A DNA stretch of 64,000 nt, taken from positions 62,001 to 126,000 of the forward strand of contig JAAEAF010002698.1 of NCBI GenBank assembly GCA_011037195.1. The letters run 5' to 3'. Position 1 is the stretch's first letter; the number at the start of each line of letters is the position of its first letter. This stretch comes from Triatoma infestans. Lineage: Eukaryota; Arthropoda; Insecta; Hemiptera; Reduviidae. This document shows, piece by piece, positions 20,881 to 33,617 of this stretch. The notes below the pieces were generated by a model. It was not told the DNA's origin, made no database searches, and saw nothing but the letters and a program-made list of their open reading frames with translations. The translations under genes were made by a program, and so were the position numbers.

Positions 20881-22149
20881 ATGAATTCTTAAAGGAAAAT
20901 TTGGGCAACGGTCTCTGCTTGAATATGGTCGGTACAAGATATGGTCTATATATTAATTTTCTTCTAATCCTTTTAAGGAGAAAGTATTAAATGTATTTTT
21001 GAGTATTATTTTAAAGAATTATGAAAAACGTTTCATAAATTTTCCGAGCTATTTGGAGAAGTAAGCGTAGTCAATACTTTCTTTTATTTAATAAAACAAA
21101 GTATGATATACAATATATATAAGTATACGCCCACTTTTGTAATAGAATTATGTATATATATAAACGCAATATACTTGTGGAAAATTACGTGATTATTTCT
21201 ATTATAAGTAAGAGGTAAAAATATTATAATTAATATTTACGACTTCCTTTGCCAAGTGATTTTTTTTTAAAAAGAACTTTAAATTACAGTCAATATAATA
21301 TGTAATATCCGCCATTTATACCTAAAAAAAAAAAAAACTAGGTAAATATTTAATGACGAAACAATGTAACCTGATTGTATAATATTTGTTTTATTATTAT
21401 TTAAATGGATTAATAAATTCAATATTAATTGATTGAATAGTGATTATATAAGAGGTTTTTTTTTTTTGAGACAGTAATAGTTTTGATTGTTATTTTTATT
21501 AATTTATTTTTAGAATTTAAGAATGATTTTAAATGTCAATACAAGTAACTGTGAGAGAATTAGAAAAAAAAAGTGGCACATTGTTATCAACGATCAAGAC
21601 ATCACTGGCTTGTTGATTTAGCTGGCAACAACATAGAGGAAGTCGCATAATATATATATATAATATATACATATACATTATATATATATATACCTATATA
21701 TAATAAATATTTGATAAATATATTCGGAATTTGTTGTAGAACTATTTCGTTACCGGAGATAATCTTATGTGGTAATGTTTTGGCATGACCATAGTTTAGA
21801 TGGAAAAAATAAGGGTTATATAAATGCTCATTAATCTACACGTCATTATTAAAATTTAATAATTTGTTTTTTTTCTTTATTAACAATTTAAAGTGCTACT
21901 TAATGAATAACGTAATTTTAGTGAAACATCTTTTTTTATTAAGGTACTAATTTCCTTGCAAATATTGGAGTAATAAAAAAAAAATTAAATAAATTCTGTA
22001 AAAATCTCATACGATTTTCTCTTGCAGTAATTAACACAATTCTGTGCGATAAATTTTCTATTAAATCGAAATTTCTATTAAATCCTTAGTTACCTTTATC
22101 ATCAGGGCAATGGAAGGGATGCATTGCAATGAAGTAAAATATAGACAAA
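20881..22149. other. very AT-rich sequence without genes
   Basis: Long AT-rich tract with TA-rich strings near 21110-21170 and 21651-21720. Nothing coding or structured was recognised. Confidence 0.5.
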
Positions 22150-22830
22150 AAAGCATGGACTCAGTTCAAGTTTAAGACCAAATCTTTGGAATAATCGTGA
22201 AAAACTAAAAGCTTATCTGCATCCAATTATGTTCAAACTTCGCATTTTTTTTCCCCATTTTTTTGAAGTTATTTAATAGTCCTTTGTATTAAACAGTTAC
22301 AAAAACAAAAATGAAAGCACTATAGGACTATATTTGAGTAGATAATCCCACCCCCAAAAAAACTATAAAAGTCATTTATGAAAGTCACAACTTCCGATTA
22401 AAAAAAAAAAGAAAAAAAACCCTACAGGGCGCAACAGCCCATGAAGTGCCAAGGCTTGCAAGACGGAGATTTGAATAGGGGAACTTGTGGTAAGCACGCC
22501 GCAATTCCCACGCCGTTGGGTTCCGGCCTTCGCTACCTAGGGCGCTACAAACTGTTTATCACTGTTCCCCACTTTTTATCACGATGCTGGGTCAACACCG
22601 ACTTTGCCTTCACGGGAATCGAACCCTGAGAATTCTCGCACGAAAGGCGAGTGCGATAGCCATTAGACCAACGCATAAAGGTTCCGATTAATAAATTTTT
22701 ATACAAACCATCTTTAAGCTAAATTGTATATGAAGTTTGAAGTTCCAAAAAATGTTCCATGTTCAATATATTTTGATCAGAAATGCCTCTTTCCCGTAAC
22801 AAACACATATAAGATAAATCGTTAAAAACC
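22150..22830 (-). mobile_element. HINE-like fragment carrying a SINE
   Basis: Family strings flank the SINE: AATAATCGTGAAAAACTAAAA and CAACTTCCGATTAA on the left, ATTAATAAATTTTTATAC and AACACATATAAGATAAATCG on the right. Termini are lost. Confidence 0.5.
22402..22681 (-). mobile_element. tRNA-derived SINE (tRNA-Glu-like head)
   Basis: On the minus strand the element starts at 22681. It holds a box A-like string TGGTCTAATGGC, an anticodon-type hairpin CTCGC-CTTTCGT-GCGAG (loop anticodon TTC, glutamate type), and box B GGTTCGATTCC. These are the internal Pol III promoter parts of a tRNA, although the T-stem pairs poorly. An unrelated body of about 190 bp follows. The minus-strand 3' end is a T-rich run of about 20 nt with one C, which is unusual for a SINE. 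The duplication TTCCGATTAA (22392-22401, 22682-22691) flanks it exactly. The plus-strand frame at 22441 is antisense to the SINE. Confidence 0.8.
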
Positions 22831-22835
22831 TTAAG

Positions 22836-23562
22836 TTACTTTCTTATGTTTTGGAGGAAGTATTGCAATGTTATCAAATTTTTCTAATAATCGAGATTCA
22901 CCGGAAATACACGCTTTGAGAGTTTGTCTGTGTGTGTGTCTGTCAGCATAACTCAAAAAGGGGAAAAGAATCACAGAAAGTTTTCATTTTTATTTTATTT
23001 TTTTGCGATTTTATTAAATCTAGTATGTTAATGAATTGCTTATAGAGACCATACTTTGGTTATACATACGAATGCATACTTTGATTTGAAACAATTTCAC
23101 GAGTAAATTCATTTAACGAGAGAGTTTTGTGAGAAGAGGGGGGAAGGCTATGCTTTTCTCTAAAGTTCCATTTCAATTTATTACAAAATTTTAGCTGGCA
23201 TATAATATTGATTACGTAGAACTAAACTTTTTTTTGTGCCAATATTCCCAATTTGAAGGAATACTTTCGATTGACCGGAAGTACAACTTTATTGGAACAG
23301 CTTTCTGCGATTTTCTCCATAATACCTACGGGTTTCATTAAAGTTGGTTTACTAATTATATGTACAGAAACCTAATCACCTTTCATTGAAACGTTCTTTT
23401 GCCCGAGAAAATTGATTCTAGAGAGGTTCCGGCGGGAGCGCAAGTTCATGTGCTCACCTTTTAAAAAATATATTGAAGCAGTACTGAACATTTAGTAAAA
23501 AATTACAAGTTTGAAGAGAATTATTGCAGTAAGAGAAATTCGTGTGAGAATGTTATATAGCA
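22836..23562 (+). mobile_element. HINE-like repeat, copy H
   Basis: It runs from CTTTCTTATGTTTTGGAGG (degenerate 5' end), through TGTGTGTGTCTGTCAGCAT, AAAAGTTCCATTTCA and ACCGGAAGTACAAC, to CAGTAAGAGAAATTCGTGTG and a worn hairpin at 23562. Module spacing is as in copy C. Confidence 0.65.
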
Positions 23563-25469
23563 TTTTTTTTTTTGTTTAAATAATTTAGCCAGATTTGTTT
23601 TTTAGTTAACCTACTTTCTGTATAAAAAAAAAACAGGAAGTAATTAACAAAATATAGTATCCAAAATAATCACAATTTGAAAATAATCTTACGTCGTCGA
23701 CGTAATTATTATTTTTTTCATTTTGTTTTTTTCCATTTTCGGTCTGTTAAGAAGAGAGATGGAATATTAAAATAGGCAGCCGTGTGCAGGTACAAAACAG
23801 AAATGTATTATTATAGTAGAATGATTGCCAGTATAATGATGATCTCTAGTAGAGCTAGATGTAGCTATATGTGGTGAACTAGATCGAGCACAAGCGAACA
23901 CTATGGTAATGTAGGCTTAAAGGAAAAAAGAAGAAAAAAAAGAGTAACTTTCAACTTTTAGAGATGTAGATAGAATAAAATAAAAAAATAAAAATAAACG
24001 AAGCGAAGGATAGATAAAGCGTGAAGCTGGAAGCTGTTCAACTAGCACACATAGACAGACAAACACACGCACACAGAGTGAGAGAAGTTCTTCAACAGCC
24101 AGCTACTTCTTAGTCTGATAGTATATGAGCACGTGATATAAAGGTTTGTGGTCTAAATCTTAAATCTATCTTTTTCTTCTACAAACCATCTACTATATAT
24201 ATATAGTACTTCTTCGGTTAGCCTTTTTAGTGCTTACCTATACAATCTTCTCCCCTTTTCAAGCTCCATACACACATACAGATCAACATAGTTCACTATC
24301 CTAACGTAATGATGGGGTATATAGAGAACTTGGCTACCGAAGAATATGGAGATTCCTCCTAGATCATCTTCTTCTACTTCTTCTTGAAACTTTCATAACA
24401 AGAAGCGCCCTCTTCGTATCACTCTCTCTCTCTCTTCTTTCTGGAACCCAAGTCACTCATATATATAATCTAACATCTTACAACACCTTACATACGTAGA
24501 TACATACACACACGTTGCATACATCACGATTCCAACCTTCATAAAGTGCGTTGAATTCTAGGCTGTCTATCTTCGCAGCTAATATTGTTGCTTTTTTTTT
24601 TTTTCCAATTGGCGTTCAGCATTTTTCGGACAGTGAACACCCATATAACGCGGAGGATATGTTTTGGGTTATAAGAAATCACGTTATATAAAACATCTTA
24701 TCAAACTCTAATAAATATAAGTTCCAGAACTGATTACATAAATGTGGGTCAATTTCAAAACTGTATACAAATGAGTCAGTGTCACACTCTACTTGTGTCT
24801 ATTTGAAACCTTTAGCTGTTCGATAAAGAATAAAACAATTCAGAGAACAGATATTTACTTAATTATGAAACCTTTTTATGGTGCTTTAGCCATGCAAACT
24901 AAAATTTAAAAAAGTTGAGAAGAAAATGTAAACTTTAGAAGAAAAAAAAAAAAACTAAAATTTGTAACATATATTTTACGAAAGTTGTCCCATCAACAAA
25001 GCGCTTTAGTGGAAATTAAAAACAAACTGAATGATTGTTTAACCTCATTTTTCAAGCCGCACAGCAGCCAAACATCATTCTATATTCATCAAGCTACCTA
25101 ACGTACTGACTAACTATCCTAACTAACATCATGTCTCATGGTTCGATCACTCTATTCCATTACTCCATAACAATTTCTTCTCTCCTTACTTAGTAAAATC
25201 GTTCAAATATAAATTGCGAGTTCTGTGTAAGTTGTTTTATCATTTTACTATGAAATCCTACCATTAAATTAGCTTCCTTATGCACACATAAAATGTACAC
25301 ATATTGTGTTTCTTAATAAACAATCGAAAACAATATTAAAATACTAAACTTAGATACGCTGTCTATGGGACGGTATACCGCGTTCTACGAATAAGAGTTC
25401 CAATTTTTACGTTGTGTTGTATAAATTCGCGGTTATCAGGAAGCGCGTTTATAAGGGAGTTCGCTGACT
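23563..25469. other. unique AT-rich sequence with GAGA-type tract
   Basis: No coding sequence was recognised. CT-repeat (CTCTCTCTCTCTCTTC near 24423), CACGTG at 24130-24135 and CAGAGTGAGAGAAG near 24074 give the 24.0-24.6 kb stretch a regulatory look. AGCGCCCTCTTCG near 24402 is only a weak CTCF-like match. All of this is weak evidence. Confidence 0.4.
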
Positions 25470-26030
25470 TTCTCTTAACACTGGTAAAAGTGAGTATTGC
25501 GATCGTGTCAAATTTTGGACATCGAGTTTTTACCACTGAGTTCGAAAAAGTGATTTTTCAGAAATAAATGTTTTACCATAGTTCCGAATGTGTAAAAAAT
25601 TGGTTTGCCCGGAAGTGAGACTTTGTTGAAGTGAGACATCTATAAGGGTCGTGACGCTACCCAATCCACACAAAATCTAGCTATCTATCTACAGTGCCTA
25701 GAACCCTCCAAAAATCTGTGTTCCCAGAAAAATCTTTCAATAATAGTATATGCGAGATTAAAAAGAAAACAAAAAAAATCATTGAAGCCGTTATCAAGAT
25801 AAACAATCGCAAAAAATTGATCATTTTCATGTCAAGTCGCATTTCTGGTGGATGGATTTTAACTGGAATCTTCATGTCAAATCCTCCTAATGGATGTTTC
25901 CTAAACATTCCTAAACTGAATATTCAAATTTTAACTTCATTTCCTTTCTCTAAGGATTAAAATATGCATTTTCGATGGAAACTCAATATAAAAAATTTGA
26001 TACGCTCATACATGAGAGAAATTTTAATTA
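25470..26030. mobile_element. scrambled HINE-like fragments
   Basis: A plus-oriented piece (GACTTTCTCTTAACACTGG, GTATTGCGATCGTGTCAAATT) at 25468-25640 is followed by a minus-oriented piece with CATTTCTGGTGGATGGATT and CATTTTCGATGGAAACTC to about 26015. The overlapping frames at 25681-25960 are repeat sequence. Confidence 0.5.
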
Positions 26031-29000
26031 AAAAAAAAAAAAAAATGAATATCCAGAAAACTTTGTAATTGATCTCATTGCTCTATGGTCTACCAAAAAA
26101 AAAAAAATAAGCAGATCACAGAATTTCTTTGGTAGAGTTTGGCAGAAGTCATAAGAATTGTATTCTCGTTTTAAAAAATCGAAACCATATGGGTGAACCA
26201 GTTGATGAACTATAAGAGATAAAAATCAAACTTGCAACTATAGAAGGTTGTAATTTTTGTTTTAAATTAGTTGTTGTTGTTAGTAGTTAGAGGGCAGTAT
26301 TGTAGCACACAAGGTGTGGCGGCAATCCAGAAGCAAAACCAGATCCAGGGGGGGTAGAGAAGGAGGCGGTTCAAACACTCTCTGCTGCCAAAATATAGAG
26401 AGCGAGTATACTGTAACTGATTTGTTATAGCCATTATTGGTGATATAATGATCAGTTTTGTATTTTTTTTTTTTTATTTTATATTATAGAACCGTCAATT
26501 GTTAATAATAAACTTGGATATGTATAGGATTCAGTGTGCAAGCTACTGAATAGGTAGCTAGAAGGAGCTTTTATTTCACTATTTCTGTCTTATATCTACT
26601 GTAGACAGTTATTTGTAAGAACTACTATATCTATCTATCTTTTATTCTGCTCACCAAACTCTACTGAAGGTGTTGTTAAATAGAAGCTTTGGGCTTTCAC
26701 ATTATTGGGAGCACCCTCGTAGTATATACGTATAGCTCATATCAGGCTATATGATCAACTACATATATATATATAGGCATTAAATTTGATACAAATCGCA
26801 GAATATACTATTACATATTATCCACACGCATATATACGTACAAATCCCTGTAATATTTTCTAACTACAGTAATCTCTACAGTAGTACAGTTCTCTTTACT
26901 ATACTTACAGTGTGGGAACTGCACTAGTAAATTACCTGTGCATAACAACACAACCGACAACATGATCTAACGATATACATGTAAGTAACAATAACATTTT
27001 AACATATGTGATATTTTTTCCCCAGTCCATCTGTAATTATATCTAATATCAAATCAAAATGACTTTTCAATAATAATTCTTACTTTAAACGTATATAATG
27101 GAACAAGTATTGTTGCCTTTTGGAAATTCTCCATAGCATAGGTAGCATAGGTGAAGCTCAACGCTCAACAGTTACCTTACACAGTGCACCTAACCAAAAT
27201 CACCCCCCCCACCACCACCAGTACGAAACGAACCTACTTTTAAAGTTAGTCTTTAACGTTAAGAAAAATACCCCCAAAACACGTCAAAAATCTTACAAAT
27301 AAAAAGTATGTGCGCTTATCTGTGCACAATTAGATGTTAAGATTTGTGAACGAGAAATGACAATAAAGCCAAATCCACTGAAAGATGATATTGTAACTTC
27401 CAATAAGTGTTTTTTTTTTTAATTTAAGGCGCATCAACATCTATGGGCATTGGCGTCCGCGTTGAGTGTTGTTCGTACTTTTGACAGCAATACCAACAGG
27501 TATACCAAGATTTCGGAAGAAGTAGCCAGTCAACTTCCTGCTATAAAGACTACAGTTAGAATGCCTACTTTGAAGAAAATCTTTAAAAAAAAAATCTGTT
27601 ATTTTTCAGGGGACCTCAGAACATTTCAGGGTGGAAACTCAATTTCACAAACTTTGACTTCTTACAGTGGAGAAGTAAAACTATCTAAACATTGCACGTA
27701 GATGTTCGATTAATTTTTTGGAACTTCTTATATATAGGTCAGTTAGGTTGTAGGTCAGATCGGATTAAAAATCGATGCATGAATGTGAGAATATTAGATA
27801 ACCATCTAAATGCCCAGGTTAAGCGCTTTTATATTTTGAAGTATGTAGTGACGCGCATGGACATTCAAAAAATACGTCAAAGAGTTGCTTAAAAAAAAAA
27901 AAAAAAATAATCATAAATCCAGAAACACAAACCACAACGATATCTTGAGAAAATCTTATATAGGAAACTGCTATTAATAAAATAAATATTACAAATAAAA
28001 AAAATAATAAAGAATAATTATGTAAAATAAAGTTACTGTAGTAATGATTCAAGTAAGCAGTGGTTAACATGTGACTCACCGACTGTAATTTCAATTTCCT
28101 TTACATACTCCATGATTCACACTATTGTTTCTTTACTAAGTTTCTGTTTACATAAGAAAATTACAAGTAAATCATGGAAGAAATAGTTTACTGAGTGATA
28201 ATTCTAATTCTTTCTTCTTTTTTTTAAATTGGTTTATGAGAATCTTAACACTCATTATTGCCACGTATGCCTTCGAAATAACATCAAAGAAAAAACCTTA
28301 TTCCTTTGAGCAAGAAATTTTTCAAAAACTCCGTCAACCATTCGAATTGAGTGAATTTTGTGTTTCTCGAATTTCATGAAAACATCTTCAAAAAAACTTC
28401 CTCAAAACTGGTAACGCTGAAACAAATCTATAAATCTATCGCTTTTATTTGAAACGTTTCTTCGAAAAAGTTGATGATTAAACCATGATTTCAAAGAGTA
28501 ACGGCACTGTCAGATAGTTTACAATGTAGTTATATTCAGATACTAGTTATGTCCTAAGAAGGAAGCAATTTACAAAAATTTAGAATATCTTAATAAATAA
28601 ATACCACCATTAAAAAGTAAATAAATGAATTCTATGATAATGGAATACGATTTTCACTCATAATATACTTCTCACGCTTCCCTCAATAAAAAAAAAATCA
28701 AGATACATGCTACTCCAATTGTACATCCAATTGCCCGTTTGCCAGTTTAACATGAGTTCCTTGAGAATATGCTGGCATCGACGGGCATAGCAAATTATTT
28801 AAAATCCAAAAAAATGGAATAAATCTATAATTAGGATTCGCAGCCTCCAAGAAAGTCTTTCTCGCACCTTTTATCCATTTATCAAAGATTGTGTTTGCCG
28901 TAGCACTTCTTTCTCATAAATCCTGATCAGTTTCGGATTTTACTCTCACCTAAATGTCTGATTTGTCAACTTTATGGGTAAAAACATGGACCAAAGAATG

Positions 29001-29040
29001 TTAAAAGTCTTCCGCCACATACTATACCAACTTTATTACT
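26031..29040. other. unique sequence, no recognised genes
   Basis: Mostly AT-rich. A patch near 26270-26420 is GC-richer. An 83-codon plus frame (27450-27701) and a 60-codon frame (27120-27302, with CCCCCCCCACCACCACC) were examined and have no recognisable domains or splice context. TATATA strings occur near 26763. No repeats of the main family were seen except isolated strings near 28440. Confidence 0.4.
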
Positions 29041-29475
29041 TAGTTTCTCTTAATTCTTGCAAGAAGAAATATTGGTAATCGTGTCAAATTTTCGATATCA
29101 AGTTCTCATCGGGAATATTCGTTCTAAGGACTCCTACGTCTGAAAAAAGTGGTTTTTAGAAAATGGTGTAGGTGAAAAGTGTATGTGAACAGTATAGCTT
29201 AAAAAGACGAAAAATCGCTGGCAGTTCAAACTTGACATTCCATGGGTTATCTGTCAAAATTCTTCAACCGGAAATCCCACTTTAATGAATGGATTTTTCA
29301 TTTTTCTGCAATTTTTCTCGAAAATGATTTGCCAACAATTTTCATTAAACTGAATGTTAACAACTATACAAAATTAGGAAGCTTTAATTTGGAAAAATTT
29401 CTCTAAATTCATAAAGGTAGCTTTTTATGGAGAGGTAGGGGGGATATGTGCTTGAAAAAACTCGTATGACCGGAA
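29041..29475 (+). mobile_element. HINE-like fragment
   Basis: It opens with TAGTTTCTCTTAATTCTTGC and ATCGTGTCAAATTTTCGATATC, has CTTGACATTCCATGGG and CAACCGGAAATCCCACTTTA, and stops near a GACCGGAAGTGCG string. The 60- and 75-codon frames here lie in repeat DNA. Confidence 0.6.
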
Positions 29476-30189
29476 GTGCGTATTTACTGGCGATATTTTT
29501 TTTTTTCAGTTTTCCGAGATTTTCTCCATTAAAACACCAATGGATTTTATTAAATTGGACAACAAAATGGAAAGATTTTTGTAACATTGTTAGATGGTTG
29601 GCGAGGGCCAAATATTTAACTATAATTTAACAAAATTAAAGAGTAAAAAGCTGCTGGATAAAACAAAAAAAAAAACTAAAAATAAAAATGAAATAAAAAT
29701 AATAAAAAAAATGAATTAAAAAAAAAAAACTGAGAGAAGCGAGCTCAGATTCTTCTGTATTTCTACATAAAACTCAGTGGGAGAGAGTGAGGGAGGGAAC
29801 ATGCTCACTGACAGATCTAGATTTAGTGAACAGATCAAGAAAAACACCTGCTGCTGGCATACTGGATCTCCTTAACGACCACCTTAACTCTGTGGTGGAA
29901 GAGAACCTGATGAAGGAATCCTTTATTATCTAGAAAACTTTCACCTTATATATATAGTAGGATCTGGTTCCCTACAACAGTAAAACACAAAATCTTTCTT
30001 TCCAGTTTTGTCTTTAATAAGGATTTTTAAAAAAAAATGTGAAACCGTTATTTTACTTGTTTGGTCTACATTAGTAGGAGTGTAGCAGTTCTACAACCAA
30101 TATATCAATCTACTCTCGCTTTTTGATTTCTTTCTTTAACCATATTTATTATTCTAAATTGCAATATATGTATGTCAGGAAATGTAAAA
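29476..30189. other. unique sequence, no recognised genes
   Basis: A-rich tract (29640-29730) followed by more balanced sequence with GA-rich strings (GGGAGAGAGTGAGGGAGGG near 29778). Possibly regulatory, but no defined feature can be supported. Confidence 0.4.
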
Positions 30190-30885
30190 ATAAAACGAAA
30201 CACTCACACGACTTTCTCAAACTAATATTGATACAATTCTGTATAATATGATCAATTTACATAATTCTTGAAATTTGACTGATTTGTCCCCTAACATTAA
30301 ATGTAAAAGCAGAGCAGGGCAAATTATGGGAATTATTATTACCCAAGCATAAGATGTGTAATTTGAAGGTGTGGTCCAAAGAAGAGCACCAATAATACTG
30401 AACCAACCTCGTATTACATTTCAAAAATTTTATCGCCAAAAACCCTCCCTCACCTTAGAACAATTTTTCCGGGAAAAATGTATCAAATCCAAGTTTACAG
30501 TAAAACTTAATAGTAATTTAAAAAAAAAATAATCCCCCCCACTAAAAAAAACAAACTTGGAAACCTATTTCGTAAAGATGCACTTCCGGTTGACTGCTTT
30601 TCTACAAATTTGGAATTTCAGCAATATTTCTAATAACACGATGGTGAAACAATAGTTTTGGTTGTGTGTGGTAAATTTGCTCTGTGCAAATCTATGTTAT
30701 CACACTGCTTGAGGAAAGACATCCTATGATAGGCGAACGCCCGAAACCGCTCGATGACCATAAAAAGAAGCAGGCTATCACGGAAAATATATCTGATGGT
30801 AAAACAATACCATTTTGACGAAGTGGGAAAGCTATCGTTGGAACCTTTTTCGAGAAAATCGCGAAAAACAGAAAGAAAAAAAAAA
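30190..30885 (-). mobile_element. HINE-like repeat, copy I
   Basis: It starts with AAACACTCACACGACTTTCTC and carries the CACTTCCGGTTGACTG module. It includes the hammerhead-like insertion at 30721-30800 and ends in TTTCGAGAAAATCGCGAAAAAC directly before copy J. Confidence 0.6.
30721..30800 (+). repeat. hammerhead-core-like short repeat, copy 2
   Basis: CTATGAT (30724-30730), the stem-loop GGC-GAAC-GCC, CGAAAC (to 30747), CGCTCGATGACCATAAAAAG and AAGCAGGCTATCACGGAAAA. It matches copies 1 and 3 in element order. The first core box departs from CTGANGA, so this copy is probably inactive. Confidence 0.45.
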
Positions 30886-30887
30886 AT

Positions 30888-32473
30888 CTGGTGTGATACA
30901 CTCACACAACTTTCTCTTAATCCAATTTTCAAAATTGTAATTGACAATGTTTTTTATACTTAGTATACCAAATTTAATGAAATTTGTCGGTGGTTTTTCT
31001 GGAGAAAATAACAAAACTGAAAAAACTTCATTAAAAACACATTTTCGGTTTATTAATTTTCCTGAAACTCGGAATTTTGGCAATCTAATTAATTTTGTCT
31101 AGATGATAGAATTGTTTAATGCACTAAGATAGCACTGGAATGCGTTGTGGTTATTTATTGGCTGTTTATTCCTTTATAAATGTTGTGATTTTCCTGGGTG
31201 TGTTAAGGGAATGAACCCCTTTAAGCCTTATTTTCTTTTTTTATTATAAATGATACATTTAATTTCCCCAACGTTTCGGCATTTCACATGCCATTATCAT
31301 AGGATTAACAATGTTTATATCTTATATTATTTTTGTATTCTGATAAGGTAGCGTTATTTGACAGCAGATATTTGGAATTTTAGCAATATTTCTAAATATT
31401 CTTCCAGCAAGATATTTCCCTTGTTTTTGTATAAAATATATGTCGAGATAAATAACAGTATGTTACTGTCAAATTATTCCTGTAAGATTGCTGTTAATCT
31501 GCATCATTATTTATTGAGGGAATTTTTAATATTTGCTTGTTATTCGTATATAAATATGTATTGATATGAAAGTTGCTCTATATTTATTATTGGCTTATTT
31601 TTTGTTCATTTTGGGTCTTAATTTAAATATCTTTTGAAGGCTGCATTATAGAGATGTATCTAGCTATATGCAAGGTGGTAGGCAACTTAAAACTAAATGT
31701 ATAATTTATGATAAGAAAATAAGGCTGTAAAGATAGCACTTCGGAGCTCAACATAACTCCACCCCTCCCCCCATAACCCCCTTAAATCACTTTACTAGAA
31801 GAAAAGTTGTAGCCCTTTATATGTATAGTTCACATTGCTAGTTAAAATAAAACCGTTGGAGCCGTTTCCGAGAAAATAATAGAAAACTGAAAAATACATT
31901 TCAGTATACGTATATACACTTCCAGTCATTCGATTTTTTTCAAACTCGAAATTTCAAAAACACATTTAATTCTAATTAATATTATTTACATGGCAGAATT
32001 GTCAGAATTGTCAGAATGGCAGAATAGCACTTTTGTGGAAAACATAATCCCACACCACCCCCAAAAGTGCCCTTAAAGGAATTTTTCCAGAGAAATGTTT
32101 TATATAAAAGTTGTAGATTCTTATATGTGTAGTTGATATACCAAGTTTGAAAAAAAATCGTCGAAGCTATTTTTGAGGAAATCGCAAGAAAGTGGAAAAA
32201 AAATCATTCAGTAAAGTGGTACTTTCGGTTGAGGAACTTTGACGACAGATGACCTACGGTCGGATCCCATGGTAATATCAAGTTTGAACTTTCTACGATT
32301 TTTCGTTTTTGAACTATCACATTCACATTCACATTCACACACACACAGACCCTTTTCTAGAAACTACTTTTTTCGACTTGGCTACCCCTAAACGGATATT
32401 TCCGGTAAAAATTCGATATCGAAAATTTGGCACGATTACAATATTTCCCCTATTAGGAGTAAGAGAAAGTAAA
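30888..32473 (-). mobile_element. HINE-like repeat, copy J, carrying a 593-bp insertion
   Basis: It starts with TCTGGTGTGATACACTCACAC and ACTTTCTCTTAA and ends with TTAGGAGTAAGAGAAAGT at about 32470. Three modules begin near 31038, 31916 and 32218. Without the insertion at 31137-31729 their spacing returns to the usual 285-300 bp. A degraded CA tract is at 32320-32346. Confidence 0.75.
31137..31729 (-). mobile_element. Penelope-type terminal element with hammerhead-like motif
   Basis: A 593-bp insert flanked by an exact 11-bp duplication AAGATAGCACT (31126-31136, 31730-31740) within a HINE-like module. On its minus strand (31303-31267) it reads CCTATGATAATGGC, then a GGCAT-GTGA-ATGCC type hairpin, then GAAACGTTGGG. 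The box-hairpin-CGAAACG arrangement is characteristic of the terminal repeats of Penelope-like elements, which encode hammerhead motifs. No reverse transcriptase is present. Confidence 0.5.
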
Positions 32474-32479
32474 AACAAT

Positions 32480-32665
32480 CTATTTCTAGTTAATGGATTT
32501 GAACATAAACCTTATAGTCAGGTACAACGGTAGTACCTAAATGGAATACCAAGTGTGAGTCTCGAGCAATTTTTCTAGATTTCTATTCAAGGTAAAAATT
32601 CAGTTTCGTAAATTTGACATGGTCACAATACTTCCGCTTGCAAGGAGGAATAAGAGAAACTAAAG
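32480..32665 (-). mobile_element. HINE-like end fragment
   Basis: Contains ACGGTAGTACCTAAATGG, TCAAGGTAAAAATTCAGTTTC and a worn GGAATAAGAGAAACT terminus at about 32659. Confidence 0.5.
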
Positions 32666-32963
32666 AGCAGAGCTTAGTATATTAAGGCTACAACACATGC
32701 GCAATCGGCTTGTGCAGGCATACTTGATCGTTTGTATGAAAAACTTGCATAAATCAGAAAATGTTCATACTGCATCTTTTTCACTTGTGCGCACCATCTT
32801 GTTCATGTTTAACTGACCGTGCGTAGCAGACTTATGCAACCTCTGTGTCAGTCTCGTGCACGCCAGAGCAAGCGTTTGTTTTACTTATCGAGTCCCCATT
32901 AAAGGCGATATTATTTTATCATTATGTCGGTTGATTTTAGGAAGTAATGCCATTCGACAATAC
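32666..32963. other. unique sequence, no gene
   Basis: Near-balanced sequence with repeated TTGTGCRCRC-like strings. No ORF or structure was recognised. Confidence 0.4.
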
Positions 32964-33284
32964 TGTAATAGTAATCGCACTTGATAATAGAATGTTTGGA
33001 TGGTGAAAATTGGTCTTGTTTGATGAAATAACGATTATTATGTATAATAATAATGAGTTACACTGACTGCCTGAACTTTACAGTAAAGATGGTAGATTAA
33101 GGTAGAGTGGTAAGGGGTAATGACACATTGTAACTGGCGAAAGATTGAACTATCTTCTGAACTAATTTGAACTGTCTCTTCTCTGTGCCCCGTCGCTGTA
33201 TATATGTGGTTTCTCCCACTCTAATCCGAGAGAGTGGTCCTAGCATTTTGTTTCTCTTCTCTGCTCTCTTTGGTTGCTATTACA
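32964..33284 (-). mobile_element. solo LTR, small LTR family, copy 2
   Basis: Minus-strand copy of the LTR family. It starts TGTAATAGCAACC at 33284, has TAGAGTGGGAGAAACC and CATATATACAGC, and a GTAAAGTTCAGGCAGTCAGTG stretch shared with the copy at 49721. It ends near CTATTACA at 32964. No clean target duplication is visible, so the boundaries are less certain. Confidence 0.6.
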
Positions 33285-33617
33285 AACTTCATTATAAACA
33301 AAAACAGTAGTTCTATTACTTACTGTCGCTAAACAGAATTACGGGGTATAGCCGTAAAACTCAATATTTGCCATAAAACCGCTAGAAAATAAAACTTGAT
33401 AATGAATGAAAATACTTCAAGAAATACAAAGTGAAACCGTACAATGGAACCATTAAGAGCCGGCCGCACACTTCCTGGTGTATGATCAAAGAGATCAACA
33501 TACCTCTTATGGAATATAATATTATTCTACTTATTTCTAAACAACATAACTGGATTGTAATGCAATAAAAATGATTATAACTTTATTTTCTAAACAGGTA
33601 TCTAATCTATATTACCT
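33285..33617. other. AT-rich sequence without genes
   Basis: Nothing recognisable apart from A/T-rich DNA leading into a HINE-like remnant near 33570. Confidence 0.4.

Noticed and set aside
22601..22680. Functional tRNA-Glu gene on the minus strand
   Set aside because: The T-stem and acceptor do not pair properly, the tRNA-like part is fused to an unrelated body, and an exact target duplication flanks it, so it is a SINE.
27450..27701. 83-codon plus-strand ORF
   Set aside because: Contains an FKKK run from poly-A and HINE-like strings near its end; no identifiable function.
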